Source: Lientehia hominis (GTDB taxonomy: Bacteria > Bacillota > Clostridia > Lachnospirales > Lachnospiraceae). From it: DNA of 64,000 nucleotides. The position numbers were made by a program, and so were the translations under genes. The notes under the pieces are model-generated. The model searched no databases. It was given only the letters and a program-made list of their open reading frames with translations, and had not been told where the DNA came from. Numbering within the stretch: position 1 is the stretch's first letter; each line of letters starts with the position of its first letter. The DNA is taken from NCBI RefSeq assembly GCF_021044755.1, contig NZ_JAJNOR010000003.1, forward strand, positions 124,001 to 188,000, written 5' to 3'. Shown in pieces: positions 24,927-33,896 of this stretch.

Positions 24927-25832
24927 TCACAGCTCCCTGATCTGAAATTTCTTTGCAAAACCAATCGGATTATAAGACTGCTTGGCCTTCCGAAGCCCGG
25001 GCAGGCCCACATCATCCTCCCTGTTGACCAGCGTCACATCCGGGAACTCATGTACCAGGAACTGCTGATTGATGAATGCATACAGCCCTCTGATGTCCGG
25101 ATTCGCTTTTTCTATGTGAATGATGGCCATGTCTTCCACTTGGTTATAGCTTCCCATTGTAAAGGCTTCCATCTGTCCGTCCACATAGACGCCGCCCATG
25201 CGGACTCCCAGATCGCTGCAGTGATTCAGGATACTGTGGATTCCTTCCACCTCTGGATCCAGTGTGCCTTCCAGCTGGGTGCCTTTCATGCTCCTCCAAC
25301 GGTCCAGAAACTTCCACATGTCATTTCTGTCTGAGCAGCAGAGCGTGCGGTATTCATATCTGCCTTCATATTCTTTACGGAATCCGTTCACATGATTTTT
25401 CTTCTTATGATACTTTTTTCCTGCCAGAGTCCGCATCGACTCCCCATCATAGAGATAGTCGGCGGCATCCGTCTGTTCCGTAACTGAAAACTCTGCAGGG
25501 TCCAGATCCAGAATCCGGACGGCCTCTTCATCCGCCAGATAGATGGCCAGCTTCTGCCCCAGGACCTCATTAAAATACTTTTTCGTATCAAAAAAGTAAT
25601 AGGACAGGTCTTCCTCTTTACAGAGGGGAATCGCCGCAAACTGCTCATTCTTTACGGTCATCTTCCACTCCACAGCCTTATCGTCGCAAACACAGTATTC
25701 CACATGATAGTAATCTTTCCATAAAAAACTGTCCAGGAACACACTGTCGCACGTCTTATTGGACCTTAGATTAAAAAATCGCGGCAGAATCTCCACATCC
25801 TCCGCTGTTATCTGTTTAAACTCCCATCTCAT
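24927..25832 (-). CDS. DUF2156 (LPG-synthase C-terminal-like) acyltransferase-fold protein
   Basis: A 301-residue soluble protein of the DUF2156 family, whose fold is shared with the aminoacyl-transferase domain of lysyl-phosphatidylglycerol synthase. Motifs: KKYHKKKNHVNGF near 150, AFTMGSY and IIHIEKANPDIRGLYAFINQQF near 240-260, and NREDDVGLPGLRKAKQSYNP near the end. There is no membrane domain, so it may transfer aminoacyl or acyl groups to a soluble or peripheral acceptor. It immediately precedes the Eis-like gene, forming a two-gene acyltransferase unit. Confidence 0.85.
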   Translation of the reverse strand: MRWEFKQITAEDVEILPRFFNLRSNKTCDSVFLDSFLWKDYYHVEYCVCDDKAVEWKMTVKNEQFAAIPLCKEEDLSYYFFDTKKYFNEVLGQKLAIYLADEEAVRILDLDPAEFSVTEQTDAADYLYDGESMRTLAGKKYHKKKNHVNGFRKEYEGRYEYRTLCCSDRNDMWKFLDRWRSMKGTQLEGTLDPEVEGIHSILNHCSDLGVRMGGVYVDGQMEAFTMGSYNQVEDMAIIHIEKANPDIRGLYAFINQQFLVHEFPDVTLVNREDDVGLPGLRKAKQSYNPIGFAKKFQIREL

Positions 25833-25890
25833 GGTATCTTATTACCTTTCCTGTTCTATAAGTTTTCCTTTGGTTGTATACTTCCATATA

Positions 25891-25934
25891 CAAAAGGCAC
25901 TTTCGCAATAACACGGTCATTACAAAAAGTGCCT
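25891..25934 (-). terminator. intrinsic terminator after the LCP gene
   Basis: Minus-strand GGCACTTT pairs with AAAGTGCC around a 22-base, partly self-complementary loop and is followed by TTTTG. It separates the LCP gene from the DUF2156-GNAT pair. Confidence 0.65.
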
Positions 25935-26033
25935 CTCCCATTCAATTAAAAGGCAGAATATGCACCTGTGTGGGCTTCTGCTGCTTGTCTCCATTATATT
26001 ACGGGTAAAAATTTCTGTCAAGGCAGGCTCCGG

Positions 26034-27095
26034 CTATCTTGTACCGTACATAATATCCTGAAGCGCCTGACGGTTTGCCGGGAAATCGATGCCGATCACC
26101 GCTCTCTTATCAATCCTCATATCTTTATACGTCCCTTCCACTGGAATCCTGTCGGATTCCAGATCATACTTTAGGAGCTTGGAGGACTCCAGCACAAGGG
26201 AAATCATTTCTCCTTCCGGAATGTTAGTCGTAAGGTCCGGGAGCAGTGCGTTCAGCAGGTCATTTAGCTCCGACAGACTGCAGGATTTCGCCTTTTGAAA
26301 GACGATTCCGAGCACATCTCTCTGACGTCTCGTCCGCTCATATTCTCCCCCCTTCAGATATCGGATTCTGCAATAGGCCAAAGCCTGCTTACCGGTCAGG
26401 TGCCGTGTTCCCGCATCGGAGGTATCCAGCTTCTCCACATCCCGGTCTTTGCCTGTGATCCTGTTCAGCTCTTCAATGTATCTGTTCATGATAGTAATCT
26501 CATCCGCGCTGATATCCAGATCTATGCCGCCCAGTACGTCTATCACGTCCATAAAGGCAAAGAAATTCACCTGCACATAACGGTCGATATGAACGCCCAG
26601 ATTTTCCTCGATGGTCTGCAGAAGAAGAGAAGGCCCTCCAAATGCGTAGGAAGCATTCAAACGATTGTTTCCCACTCCCGGTATGGATACATAAATGTCT
26701 CTCATCAAGGAGGTCATGGTAATCCTGTTTTCCTTCCGGTTAATGGAAACCAGAATCATAGAGTCCGAACGTCCCTTCGCGTTATCATCCCTTGAGTCGG
26801 TCCCAAAGAGGAGTACGTTATAGACATCATGGTCGTATTCCAATTCCTGACTGCCGGCTGCCAGGTTCTCTTTCAGCTGATCTTCCAGATCCTTGACCTC
26901 TTCTTCAGGCGAATCCGTCCCCTCCTCTGTCTCATCCTCCGGAATACTTCCCTGAATCTCCGGTGTTTCGGAAAGAGTTTCGTGGTTCATCATTCCATAA
27001 TAATGTTTGAATAACGCATACACTGTGATAACTCCGATGAGCACCACGGCCAGTACGACCGTAAGGGTTATCAGTATGGCTTTTTTCTTCTTCAT
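26034..27095 (-). CDS. LytR-CpsA-Psr (LCP) family cell-wall glycopolymer ligase
   Basis: LCP enzymes transfer lipid-linked glycopolymers such as teichoic acid or capsule to peptidoglycan outside the membrane. The 353-residue product has one N-terminal helix (about 6-28) and an acidic linker. The catalytic domain has LLFGTDSRDDNAKGRSDSM, SLMRDIYVSIPGVGNNRLN, the conserved Arg-rich YCRIRYLKGGEYERTRRQR and DVLGIVF. Key Arg and Asp residues of the pyrophosphate site appear intact. GGAG precedes the ATG. It lies next to the capsule locus end and is a likely attachment enzyme for that polymer. Confidence 0.92.
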   Translation of the reverse strand: MKKKKAILITLTVVLAVVLIGVITVYALFKHYYGMMNHETLSETPEIQGSIPEDETEEGTDSPEEEVKDLEDQLKENLAAGSQELEYDHDVYNVLLFGTDSRDDNAKGRSDSMILVSINRKENRITMTSLMRDIYVSIPGVGNNRLNASYAFGGPSLLLQTIEENLGVHIDRYVQVNFFAFMDVIDVLGGIDLDISADEITIMNRYIEELNRITGKDRDVEKLDTSDAGTRHLTGKQALAYCRIRYLKGGEYERTRRQRDVLGIVFQKAKSCSLSELNDLLNALLPDLTTNIPEGEMISLVLESSKLLKYDLESDRIPVEGTYKDMRIDKRAVIGIDFPANRQALQDIMYGTR

Positions 27096-27160
27096 TTTTG
27101 TTTCTCCTTTTCTTCTTTTTAAAAAAGCTGTCCCCTCCTGTGTCTTATTCTGTCAGTCTC

Positions 27161-27189
27161 TTGAAATAATCTGGGGTATACAGTAAAAT
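27161..27189 (+). promoter_or_regulatory. plus-strand promoter upstream of the attenuator hairpin
   Basis: TTGAAA and TAAAAT, 17 bases apart. A transcript from here would start near 27196 and meet a strong terminator-like hairpin about 25 bases later. Confidence 0.6.
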
Positions 27190-27220
27190 AGGTTCAATTA
27201 CATAATGCCGGATGAGATGA

Positions 27221-27272
27221 GGATATTCTGGCTGTTGGTACATGCGTACCGACAGTCGGATATCCTTTTTTT
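27221..27272 (+). terminator. strong hairpin with T7 tail: attenuator or terminator of a very short RNA
   Basis: Outer stem GGATAT/ATATCC encloses an internal loop and a 10-bp inner stem (CTGTTGGTAC with GTACCGACAG, one G-U pair, ATGC loop), followed by seven T. It lies between a good promoter and the ATG at 27364. No plus-strand gene precedes it. Confidence 0.75.
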
Positions 27273-27363
27273 ATTTCTTTTCTGTCTTAATATGTCCGCG
27301 CCTGCTCATCCCGTTTTTTCTGCCATATGATAATTGCAGCAATTTGATTCGGGAGTATTACTT

Positions 27364-28236
27364 ATGCAAAAGGTCTACGAACTCACCAAACAATTAGGAG
27401 TCAAAATAACGAATGAACGCGCGACATATCTTGCCCTTGCCACTTGCCTTGTCATTCAGGATCCCTCATACATGCGCCATATGGGCAAACGCCTTTATTC
27501 GGATATCGCAGCGCTTCTCGGCAAAACTCCGCTCAGTGTTTCCCGCGGCATCTCCCGGGCCGTCTGTGAATGCTGGGATTATGGCAACCACCGGTTTCTA
27601 AACCAGGTGGCTGGCTGCCGTGTCCTGGAAAAGCCCTCTCCTGCGGAGATGATTTCTTTTATGGCAGATTATCTGGTAAAACAGGAGCCTAAGCATATTT
27701 TTCGCTATCACCATTTATTAAATTCTTCATGGCAGGAAGCCGCGCTTACCGATATTGAAGAAGTAATGGCCAGCGCCCCGAACAAACGGCGTCAGACCTA
27801 TACGGTCTGTATTGAACAGCTTGTACCGGAAAACCATCCGGTAAGGCTTATGGACGACGCTGTAAATTGGGAACACATAACGAAACTTTTTACAGAAACT
27901 CCTGGTTATTCTACCATCAATAGCGCTGTGTCACCAATACAGTTCATTAGATTTTTGCTCCTGATCTCTATCTACAAAACGAAATCGCCCCAATGTCTCA
28001 TTGAAGCATTAGATATCAATATTGCTTATCGCTGGTTCCTGGAACTAGGGTTAGCAGACGAAGCTCCTACTATTGCCGAATTAACAGATTGCTATAATCT
28101 TTATTTTGCAGATAATCAGTTTTTGGAAAAGCTTTTATATGGTATACTAGAAACCTATAGAAAGAAAAGGATAATAAAAATAGCTGACCCTGCAACAGAG
28201 GCAAAGAAACTAATCAAGATGGCTGAGAAATTATAG
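27364..28236 (+). CDS. putative chimera: Spo0A-type DNA-binding domain fused to transposase N-terminal (DUF772-like) domain
   Basis: The product has 290 residues. Positions about 1-100 resemble the Spo0A C-terminal domain: a helical pattern with LALATCLVIQDPSYM, KRLYSDIAALLGKTPLSVSR, then AVCECWDYGNHRFLNQ. Positions about 140-255 resemble the N-terminal domain of IS1182/IS5-type transposases: PNKRRQTYTVCIEQLVPENH, SPIQFIRFLLL, and INIAYRWFLELGL. The DDE catalytic domain is absent, so it cannot transpose DNA. The ATG at 27364 has GGGAG upstream; a TTG at 27334 is less likely. It is the only plus-strand gene in this region and ends convergent with, and overlapping by six bases, the LicD gene. 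It may be a regulator or a decayed insertion sequence. Confidence 0.6.
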   Translation: MQKVYELTKQLGVKITNERATYLALATCLVIQDPSYMRHMGKRLYSDIAALLGKTPLSVSRGISRAVCECWDYGNHRFLNQVAGCRVLEKPSPAEMISFMADYLVKQEPKHIFRYHHLLNSSWQEAALTDIEEVMASAPNKRRQTYTVCIEQLVPENHPVRLMDDAVNWEHITKLFTETPGYSTINSAVSPIQFIRFLLLISIYKTKSPQCLIEALDINIAYRWFLELGLADEAPTIAELTDCYNLYFADNQFLEKLLYGILETYRKKRIIKIADPATEAKKLIKMAEKL

Positions 28237-29043
28237 CTCTGCTTCCTCATAATAATACGCCTCTACGCCGTGACCTCCCTTTCTTTCACTTTCAGGAGGG
28301 AGTTTCATATAATCTCCGTATAACGCCTTTAAACAATCATCATATTTTTCAGGTATCGGATATTGTTCGTCTTCAAAGGAAACGTATACCGTTTTGTTGA
28401 AAATATCCCGTTTCATTATCTCACGATGTCCTGCCGAATTAAACACTAGAGAGGATTCTGTATTTTCATATTCTTTAGCAAAATGATTTAGTTTTCGCGC
28501 ATGATACTGTGGCCCTTTCATATTTGCAATAAGATATCCTATATAATTAGGTATATTATTAAGCAATTTTTTAGTTCTTACATATCTCTCAAGAGAACTG
28601 ACCCATCTGAATTTATAAGTAATATACATTTTTTTTAACAATATTTTTTGCTTTACCTTTTTTTCAGGAAAAGTATCGAAGGGAAAAACGTCAACAAATA
28701 CGCCAAGATTGGGTATAGGTTTTATCCCTGGCTCTTTTACAAAGGTATTTTTAAGACAAACTTTACCAAATGGATGTAAATACTCTTCACAGTTATCAAC
28801 GTTCAAAAAATATATATCTGTAACTAAATTTTCCATAACTGCAGTGAATCTTTCATAATCATTACGTAACATACAAATATCTATATCATCATCCCATGGA
28901 ATAAAGCCTTGATGACGAATTGCGCCAATTAGTGTACCGCCAAATAAAAAATATTTTATTTTATATTTACGACATATCACATCAATCTGATAGAGAATTT
29001 TTAATTCCATTCTTTTTAATAAATCACTATCAATCTCTTTCAT
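28231..29043 (-). CDS. LicD family phosphotransferase
   Basis: A 270-residue nucleotidyltransferase-fold protein. The signature LFGGTLIGAIRHQGFIPWDDDIDICM (residues about 32-58) includes GGT and DDDID, the catalytic metal ligands of LicD enzymes. These attach phosphocholine or similar phospho-substituents to surface glycans. It is the last gene of the capsule operon and overlaps the flippase gene end by 14 bases. No choline-uptake or CTP:phosphocholine cytidylyltransferase genes (licA, licC) appear in the window, so the donor is unknown. Confidence 0.88.
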   Translation of the reverse strand: MKEIDSDLLKRMELKILYQIDVICRKYKIKYFLFGGTLIGAIRHQGFIPWDDDIDICMLRNDYERFTAVMENLVTDIYFLNVDNCEEYLHPFGKVCLKNTFVKEPGIKPIPNLGVFVDVFPFDTFPEKKVKQKILLKKMYITYKFRWVSSLERYVRTKKLLNNIPNYIGYLIANMKGPQYHARKLNHFAKEYENTESSLVFNSAGHREIMKRDIFNKTVYVSFEDEQYPIPEKYDDCLKALYGDYMKLPPESERKGGHGVEAYYYEEAEL

Positions 29044-30574
29044 TTTGATTATCCCTTCTAATCATTTGGCGTATAGTTTCGTAAGCTCTTATCATATTTT
29101 TATTTCTTAGATTGAGTAATACAAAAACTAAATTCGGTACTAAACAACAGACAATAATTTTAATAATAAATGTTCTTATGCTGTCTGTACCAACAGATAC
29201 ACAAATTAAATAAGAAACAACTCCTCCCAAAGCTATTTCAAGCAGATACTTAAATAAGAGTATATAATAATCTATTTTCTGTTCTTTTATAAAAATATTT
29301 TTGAAAAGAATATGTAGCTCCCATGGAATAGAAATAAAAGCTGACAAAAAGACGGTAGAAGTTAATATTCCATTTATCCCCCAAACTTGAACAAATATAA
29401 TATCAAGAACGATATTAAGAATCACAACCAAATAAGGTCTTATTTTATCGCTCCACCATAATCCTGCTGCATCTCTGTATGTTGTGACAATTCGTCTTAA
29501 ATGATTTACCATAAAGTAAAGAACAAATAAAATTACAGACGTTAAACTCAGCAAATATTCGTTACCCACCCAGATAACTATAAAATGTTGGTATAAGCAA
29601 ATCAAACAAACACTACACCAACCAACCAACCAAGTATTTAGAAAAGTCAAAAAATGAAAATCTCTAATATTTTTTTCTGCTGACTCTGTGCACAAACTAT
29701 TGCCAATGCTAGCCGTCATCGCATTATAACATACTGTCAAAATTCCGGTTAATGCAGATATAATGTAATAATAATTTGCAAAATATGCAAGCGATGTTAA
29801 TCCCAAAAAACTGGATAAAATTATATTATCCACTGAATTAAGAGCATACCCCTCCAGCCGGAATCCCACTAAACCAATAATATTTTTTTTGGTTCCTTTA
29901 ATTAAATCTTCTTTAATCTTCCCTCTGGCCACATATTGCGGATATAATTTACTTACTTTTCGATTGCGAAGCAAATTAAACAATACTGAAAATATAGGCA
30001 AGAACAGTATATAAATATAATAGTTTTTAAAAATCAACAATGAGATAATCTGCAAAGTATATATAACTAAATGAAGAACTGAAGAAATTCTTCCTCCTAT
30101 ATAATCCTGCTGATGTGCTGTCAAGATTGAAGCCCTGTAAGCATAGAAAAAATATCCAAATACCGTATTCAGTAAATATAAAACGTATAATAAATTTATA
30201 TTGATGCCAGACGGTACGGTTCCATTAATAAGATAGGGTAACAAGAACATGGCCACTATTCCAATAAATAACACCACATATCCGATGACCATATATACTT
30301 TTTTATAAAATTTTAAAAGCGCGCATATCGTGTCTTCATCACGTTCAGCAATTGGCTTATACATATTGAAAACCATAGCACTTCCAAAACCCACTTCCAT
30401 TAAATTTAACATCTGAAAAATTGAAACAAACAGGCTGTCCAGACCAATATATTCGGCGCCAAGAACATATATAATTATGGTACGTGTAACAAACGGGAAC
30501 AGTATTGTAGTAAATTTATTAAATACCCCCCATAAAGCATTTCTGGACGAGTTGACTATGCGGCTCTTCATCAT
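29030..30574 (-). CDS. polysaccharide flippase (Wzx/MOP family)
   Basis: Integral membrane protein of 514 residues with about 12-14 hydrophobic helices, typical of the MOP superfamily that moves undecaprenyl-linked repeat units across the membrane. The N-terminal stretch SSRNALWGVFNKFTTILFPF and the following VLGAEYIGLDSLF are typical of Firmicutes capsule flippases. AAGG lies six bases before the ATG at 30574. It pairs with the adjacent polymerase-like gene. Low GC content and rare-codon-rich composition match the neighbouring capsule genes and suggest acquisition as a block. Confidence 0.88.
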   Translation of the reverse strand: MMKSRIVNSSRNALWGVFNKFTTILFPFVTRTIIIYVLGAEYIGLDSLFVSIFQMLNLMEVGFGSAMVFNMYKPIAERDEDTICALLKFYKKVYMVIGYVVLFIGIVAMFLLPYLINGTVPSGININLLYVLYLLNTVFGYFFYAYRASILTAHQQDYIGGRISSVLHLVIYTLQIISLLIFKNYYIYILFLPIFSVLFNLLRNRKVSKLYPQYVARGKIKEDLIKGTKKNIIGLVGFRLEGYALNSVDNIILSSFLGLTSLAYFANYYYIISALTGILTVCYNAMTASIGNSLCTESAEKNIRDFHFLTFLNTWLVGWCSVCLICLYQHFIVIWVGNEYLLSLTSVILFVLYFMVNHLRRIVTTYRDAAGLWWSDKIRPYLVVILNIVLDIIFVQVWGINGILTSTVFLSAFISIPWELHILFKNIFIKEQKIDYYILLFKYLLEIALGGVVSYLICVSVGTDSIRTFIIKIIVCCLVPNLVFVLLNLRNKNMIRAYETIRQMIRRDNQNERD

Positions 30575-30587
30575 ATTCAGCCTTTCT

Positions 30588-31802
30588 CTATTTAAAATGT
30601 TTATTAATACATAAACCAAAAAAAATAAAATATATTATAGCATATGGAGAAAAATAGCTTGTTTCTCCTAATGATGTGATTAACATAAATCCTAAAATCG
30701 AAAGCTCAGATATAAAATAAGTGGAATCAATTTTATGTCGAAAGACTATTTTAAAGAGTAGATAAACAATATACAAAAACAGCAGAAATGCAATAATGCC
30801 AAACTGCCCCAACATAATCGGCCAAAACCCATCATTTAAAAAGGCTGCTGTTTCTTTACTCAATCCATTAATGTAACCATATCCAAGATTCTGATAAATA
30901 ATAGAATAATTTGTAACTGAAAGGCTAGACCCAAATGTAGCAAAACCGCAGCCCAGAGGCCAGTGCGTTAGCGCTAACATGATAGAGTCATCCAATAGAA
31001 CTTGTCTGGCAGAAAAACCAACGCTAAAAAAATATTTCTCTATCTGCTCGTAACCAATCAAAACACATGATATAGTTGAAAACAAACCAATAAATAGCTT
31101 TGATTTAGCTTTTATTTTTAATATATAAAAATATAACATCCAAAATATAACAACAGCAGCAACAGCCTTATAGCGGAATGTCAAAATAATGATACAGCTA
31201 TCCATTATCATATATTTAAAAATTTTTTTATTAGATGAATTTATAATTGCCAAAATCAAAAGCATTATATATGCAACAGATGCTAAATAAGTAGGATGTG
31301 GATATAAGAGCATAATTGATCTGGCAAATAATCTGTGTCCCATAGTATGAAATATTGGTTTAAAAAATGCATCATTTATTGATAAGACAAAAAAAATAAT
31401 AACAATAAATTTTGTAGTTTTTAATATTCTCTTACATATATCCTCAGCCGTGTATTTTTGAAAGCAAGTTCTGATGGCTATATAAACAATTAAAAATTTG
31501 GAACATATAAAAGCATCCTGAAACGAAATCAACCAACTCTGGTATTGATAAAAAAAGGTGGAAATTATTCCTATAAGTAAAATAATCCCAAAAGTTATTA
31601 TTATACGTTTTTCTATTCTAATTAGATTGGATAATTTTTTATAGTTATAAAAAATTATTAGTAAAAATAACAAAGTGATAATTTCATCTACATATTGAAA
31701 ACAGTATGCTATTTCCCGAATTGGGCAATATTGCAATGCCTGCTGAAAAACAAAACATATAAATATTACATTAACTAAAAATGTTTTTTTACTGACTTTC
31801 AT
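30588..31802 (-). CDS. O-antigen/capsule polymerase-like multi-pass membrane protein (Wzy type)
   Basis: The 404 residues form about 10-12 hydrophobic helices with one larger extracytoplasmic loop (about residues 265-310). Wzy polymerases have little sequence conservation; the call rests on topology, on position beside the flippase, and on the absence of any other candidate in the operon. The AT content is high. It would join flipped repeat units at the outer membrane face. Moderate confidence. Confidence 0.7.
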   Translation of the reverse strand: MKVSKKTFLVNVIFICFVFQQALQYCPIREIAYCFQYVDEIITLLFLLIIFYNYKKLSNLIRIEKRIIITFGIILLIGIISTFFYQYQSWLISFQDAFICSKFLIVYIAIRTCFQKYTAEDICKRILKTTKFIVIIFFVLSINDAFFKPIFHTMGHRLFARSIMLLYPHPTYLASVAYIMLLILAIINSSNKKIFKYMIMDSCIIILTFRYKAVAAVVIFWMLYFYILKIKAKSKLFIGLFSTISCVLIGYEQIEKYFFSVGFSARQVLLDDSIMLALTHWPLGCGFATFGSSLSVTNYSIIYQNLGYGYINGLSKETAAFLNDGFWPIMLGQFGIIAFLLFLYIVYLLFKIVFRHKIDSTYFISELSILGFMLITSLGETSYFSPYAIIYFIFFGLCINKHFK

Positions 31803-31828
31803 ATATTTACCCTATATCCAATATTTCA

Positions 31829-32896
31829 TTAAGATTGACCACAAATATCATATATAAATTTCTCAACTTCTTTTGCCATAATCTTTTCGTTGCAGTGAAC
31901 TTTCAGATATTCTCTCGTTCCTGATTCTATTTGTCTCCGCAATTTTTCATTTTCAAGTACTGATCGAATCTTCTTTTCACAATCTAATTCATTTTTTGGC
32001 TCATATAATATTGCGTTTTGACCATCACATAAATAATCAATAAGACTCGGTACCTTTGCTGCTACAACGCATTTTCCCAATGCCATCTGCTGCATCAGTG
32101 TCATCTGACCAAATGAATAATTAAAGGATTCCAATGGTAAAATACAAAATTCTGAATTTAATATTTGATCTATCAGTTCCGTAATTGGCACATAAGGTAT
32201 TTGAACAATTCCTTTAATTCCATTATATTTTTCCTCGACATGGCCGACTAATTTTAACTGAACATTCGTATCAATTTTCGAATACGCATTAACAACGGTA
32301 TCCCAGTCTCGTTTTGTATACCCGACGCAGATTATATAGGCATTCTTATCACAATATCGTTGGGGCTCCCTGGGGGCGAAAAATTCTAAATCCGCTCCAA
32401 ATCTGATAAATCTTGCTTTAGATACTATCCACGGGAAAAAACTTTTATAGTATTCAATTTGACTGCTAGTATGATAAATGACTCCATCAATGGATCTGCT
32501 CGCAAACTGCATGAGCTTAAGTGAAACACCAGATTTTGATGCAGAACTAAAGGAGCCAATATCAAAGACAATATGTTTGGCATCTGTCTTGAAAAATCTC
32601 CGCCAAAAACTTAATAAAACTGCAGACTGCATACCGTGAGAAATAATTACATCGTATTTTCTCAGCACAGGTAATATTCGAAGCGTTTGTATTACATAAA
32701 ACCTTAATTTGTTCTTTTCAAACCGCTCAATAATGGGTAATGAATGTATATCAATAACGTCAACTTCTATCTGCTTTTCAAAATATCGAAAAAACCAATA
32801 CGGTTTACCAAATTCAAAATAATCTGGGGGTTGCCATTCCACGGGTGTTTTTTCACAGTAATGAACTTTCCAATTAACAAGCATTAATGCTCTCAT
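31829..32896 (-). CDS. glycosyltransferase (family 4/GT-B type)
   Basis: A 355-residue GT-B-like enzyme. The C-terminal half carries IICVGYTKRDWDTV, a middle-domain start, then GQMTLMQQMALGKCVVAAKVPSLIDYL, the donor-binding pattern of GT4 enzymes. The N-terminal half is less conserved, as expected for acceptor binding. It overlaps the upstream GT2 gene by 23 bases. The sugar it adds is not predictable. Confidence 0.82.
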   Translation of the reverse strand: MRALMLVNWKVHYCEKTPVEWQPPDYFEFGKPYWFFRYFEKQIEVDVIDIHSLPIIERFEKNKLRFYVIQTLRILPVLRKYDVIISHGMQSAVLLSFWRRFFKTDAKHIVFDIGSFSSASKSGVSLKLMQFASRSIDGVIYHTSSQIEYYKSFFPWIVSKARFIRFGADLEFFAPREPQRYCDKNAYIICVGYTKRDWDTVVNAYSKIDTNVQLKLVGHVEEKYNGIKGIVQIPYVPITELIDQILNSEFCILPLESFNYSFGQMTLMQQMALGKCVVAAKVPSLIDYLCDGQNAILYEPKNELDCEKKIRSVLENEKLRRQIESGTREYLKVHCNEKIMAKEVEKFIYDICGQS

Positions 32897-33896
32897 TATC
32901 CTGACTCATCCTTTTCCTTGATTGATACAACTTCCTACAAATGCCAGCAACTGACTTCGGAATTAAAAGCATCATAGCAAAACGTAAGGGATTATCTGAA
33001 ATTTGATTCAGAATCCCGTTCTTGTAATATTTTATAATTCTTTTCGCATTTAAGCATCCATAGCTACGCATAGCCAGCAACCTCCGCCAGGAAGATAACC
33101 CTGTATTTGTCCACACAGATTTTTTAACAAATGACTTTTCATCATCGTATAAGGTTGGAAGCAAATCGATAACTTTACACAACACTTCTCCCCAAATATA
33201 TAATGCTGAACCGCTTACCATCCAGCTCGATGTTTTTTTTTCCACATTATTATCATAAAATTCTGAACAAATATGCACAGCAAAAAAATTTCTGCTGCAT
33301 ATGTAATCATATATATAGCATGGATATAAAAATGCCGACGCCTCCGAATATCTTGTCTTTACTCTCTCCCGTTCTCCTTCTGTTATATTTCCATATATGT
33401 GCCGTCTTAAAATGGAACCGCCATAACCAGTCATACCCCAGAAGCATTCTTTAAAAAAAGGAATCTGATCCCTGTATTCTTTAAGATTGGTATTATATGG
33501 ATCTTGTTGGCTCAAATACAGAATATCGTACTTCTTCTTTTTCAAAATAGGATAAATATCTTTGCAAAAACTTTTGTACGACGGAATGCAGCCATCGCTA
33601 CAAAGCCAACAGTATTCTGCCTTAACAGCTTGTAATGCTTCAAATACTTTATCATCCAATCTTATATCTGTTGGATATTTTACATATCTTATATTTCGAT
33701 TTTCTAACATGAAAGATATAACAATTTTTTCTGTATCATCATTTAAACTGCTATCATGAACAGAAAGCAATATTTTACTCAAAAATCCCTCAAATGTCTT
33801 TTTATAAATTCGCAAATAATGCTTTAGGGCTTCTGGTCTATTATAGGTTGGCAAAACAATTTCCAATAAATAATTATCACTACACTCATCTTTCAT
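32874..33896 (-). CDS. glycosyltransferase family 2 (GT-A type)
   Basis: A 340-residue enzyme. LEIVLPTYNRPEALKHYL near the start is the GT2 nucleotide-binding opening; YCWLCSDGCIPS holds a degenerate DxD-like position (SDG). The C-terminal third is basic and Cys-containing, without clear membrane helices. The ATG at 33896 overlaps the upstream stop in an ATGA junction; an ATG at 33917 with GAGGG upstream is an alternative. The missing classical DxD motif leaves metal use uncertain. Confidence 0.78.
   Translation of the reverse strand: MKDECSDNYLLEIVLPTYNRPEALKHYLRIYKKTFEGFLSKILLSVHDSSLNDDTEKIVISFMLENRNIRYVKYPTDIRLDDKVFEALQAVKAEYCWLCSDGCIPSYKSFCKDIYPILKKKKYDILYLSQQDPYNTNLKEYRDQIPFFKECFWGMTGYGGSILRRHIYGNITEGERERVKTRYSEASAFLYPCYIYDYICSRNFFAVHICSEFYDNNVEKKTSSWMVSGSALYIWGEVLCKVIDLLPTLYDDEKSFVKKSVWTNTGLSSWRRLLAMRSYGCLNAKRIIKYYKNGILNQISDNPLRFAMMLLIPKSVAGICRKLYQSRKRMSQDNESINAC

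Noticed and set aside
27364..28236. Active insertion sequence
   Set aside because: No catalytic DDE domain, no clear terminal inverted repeats and no target duplication were seen around the gene.
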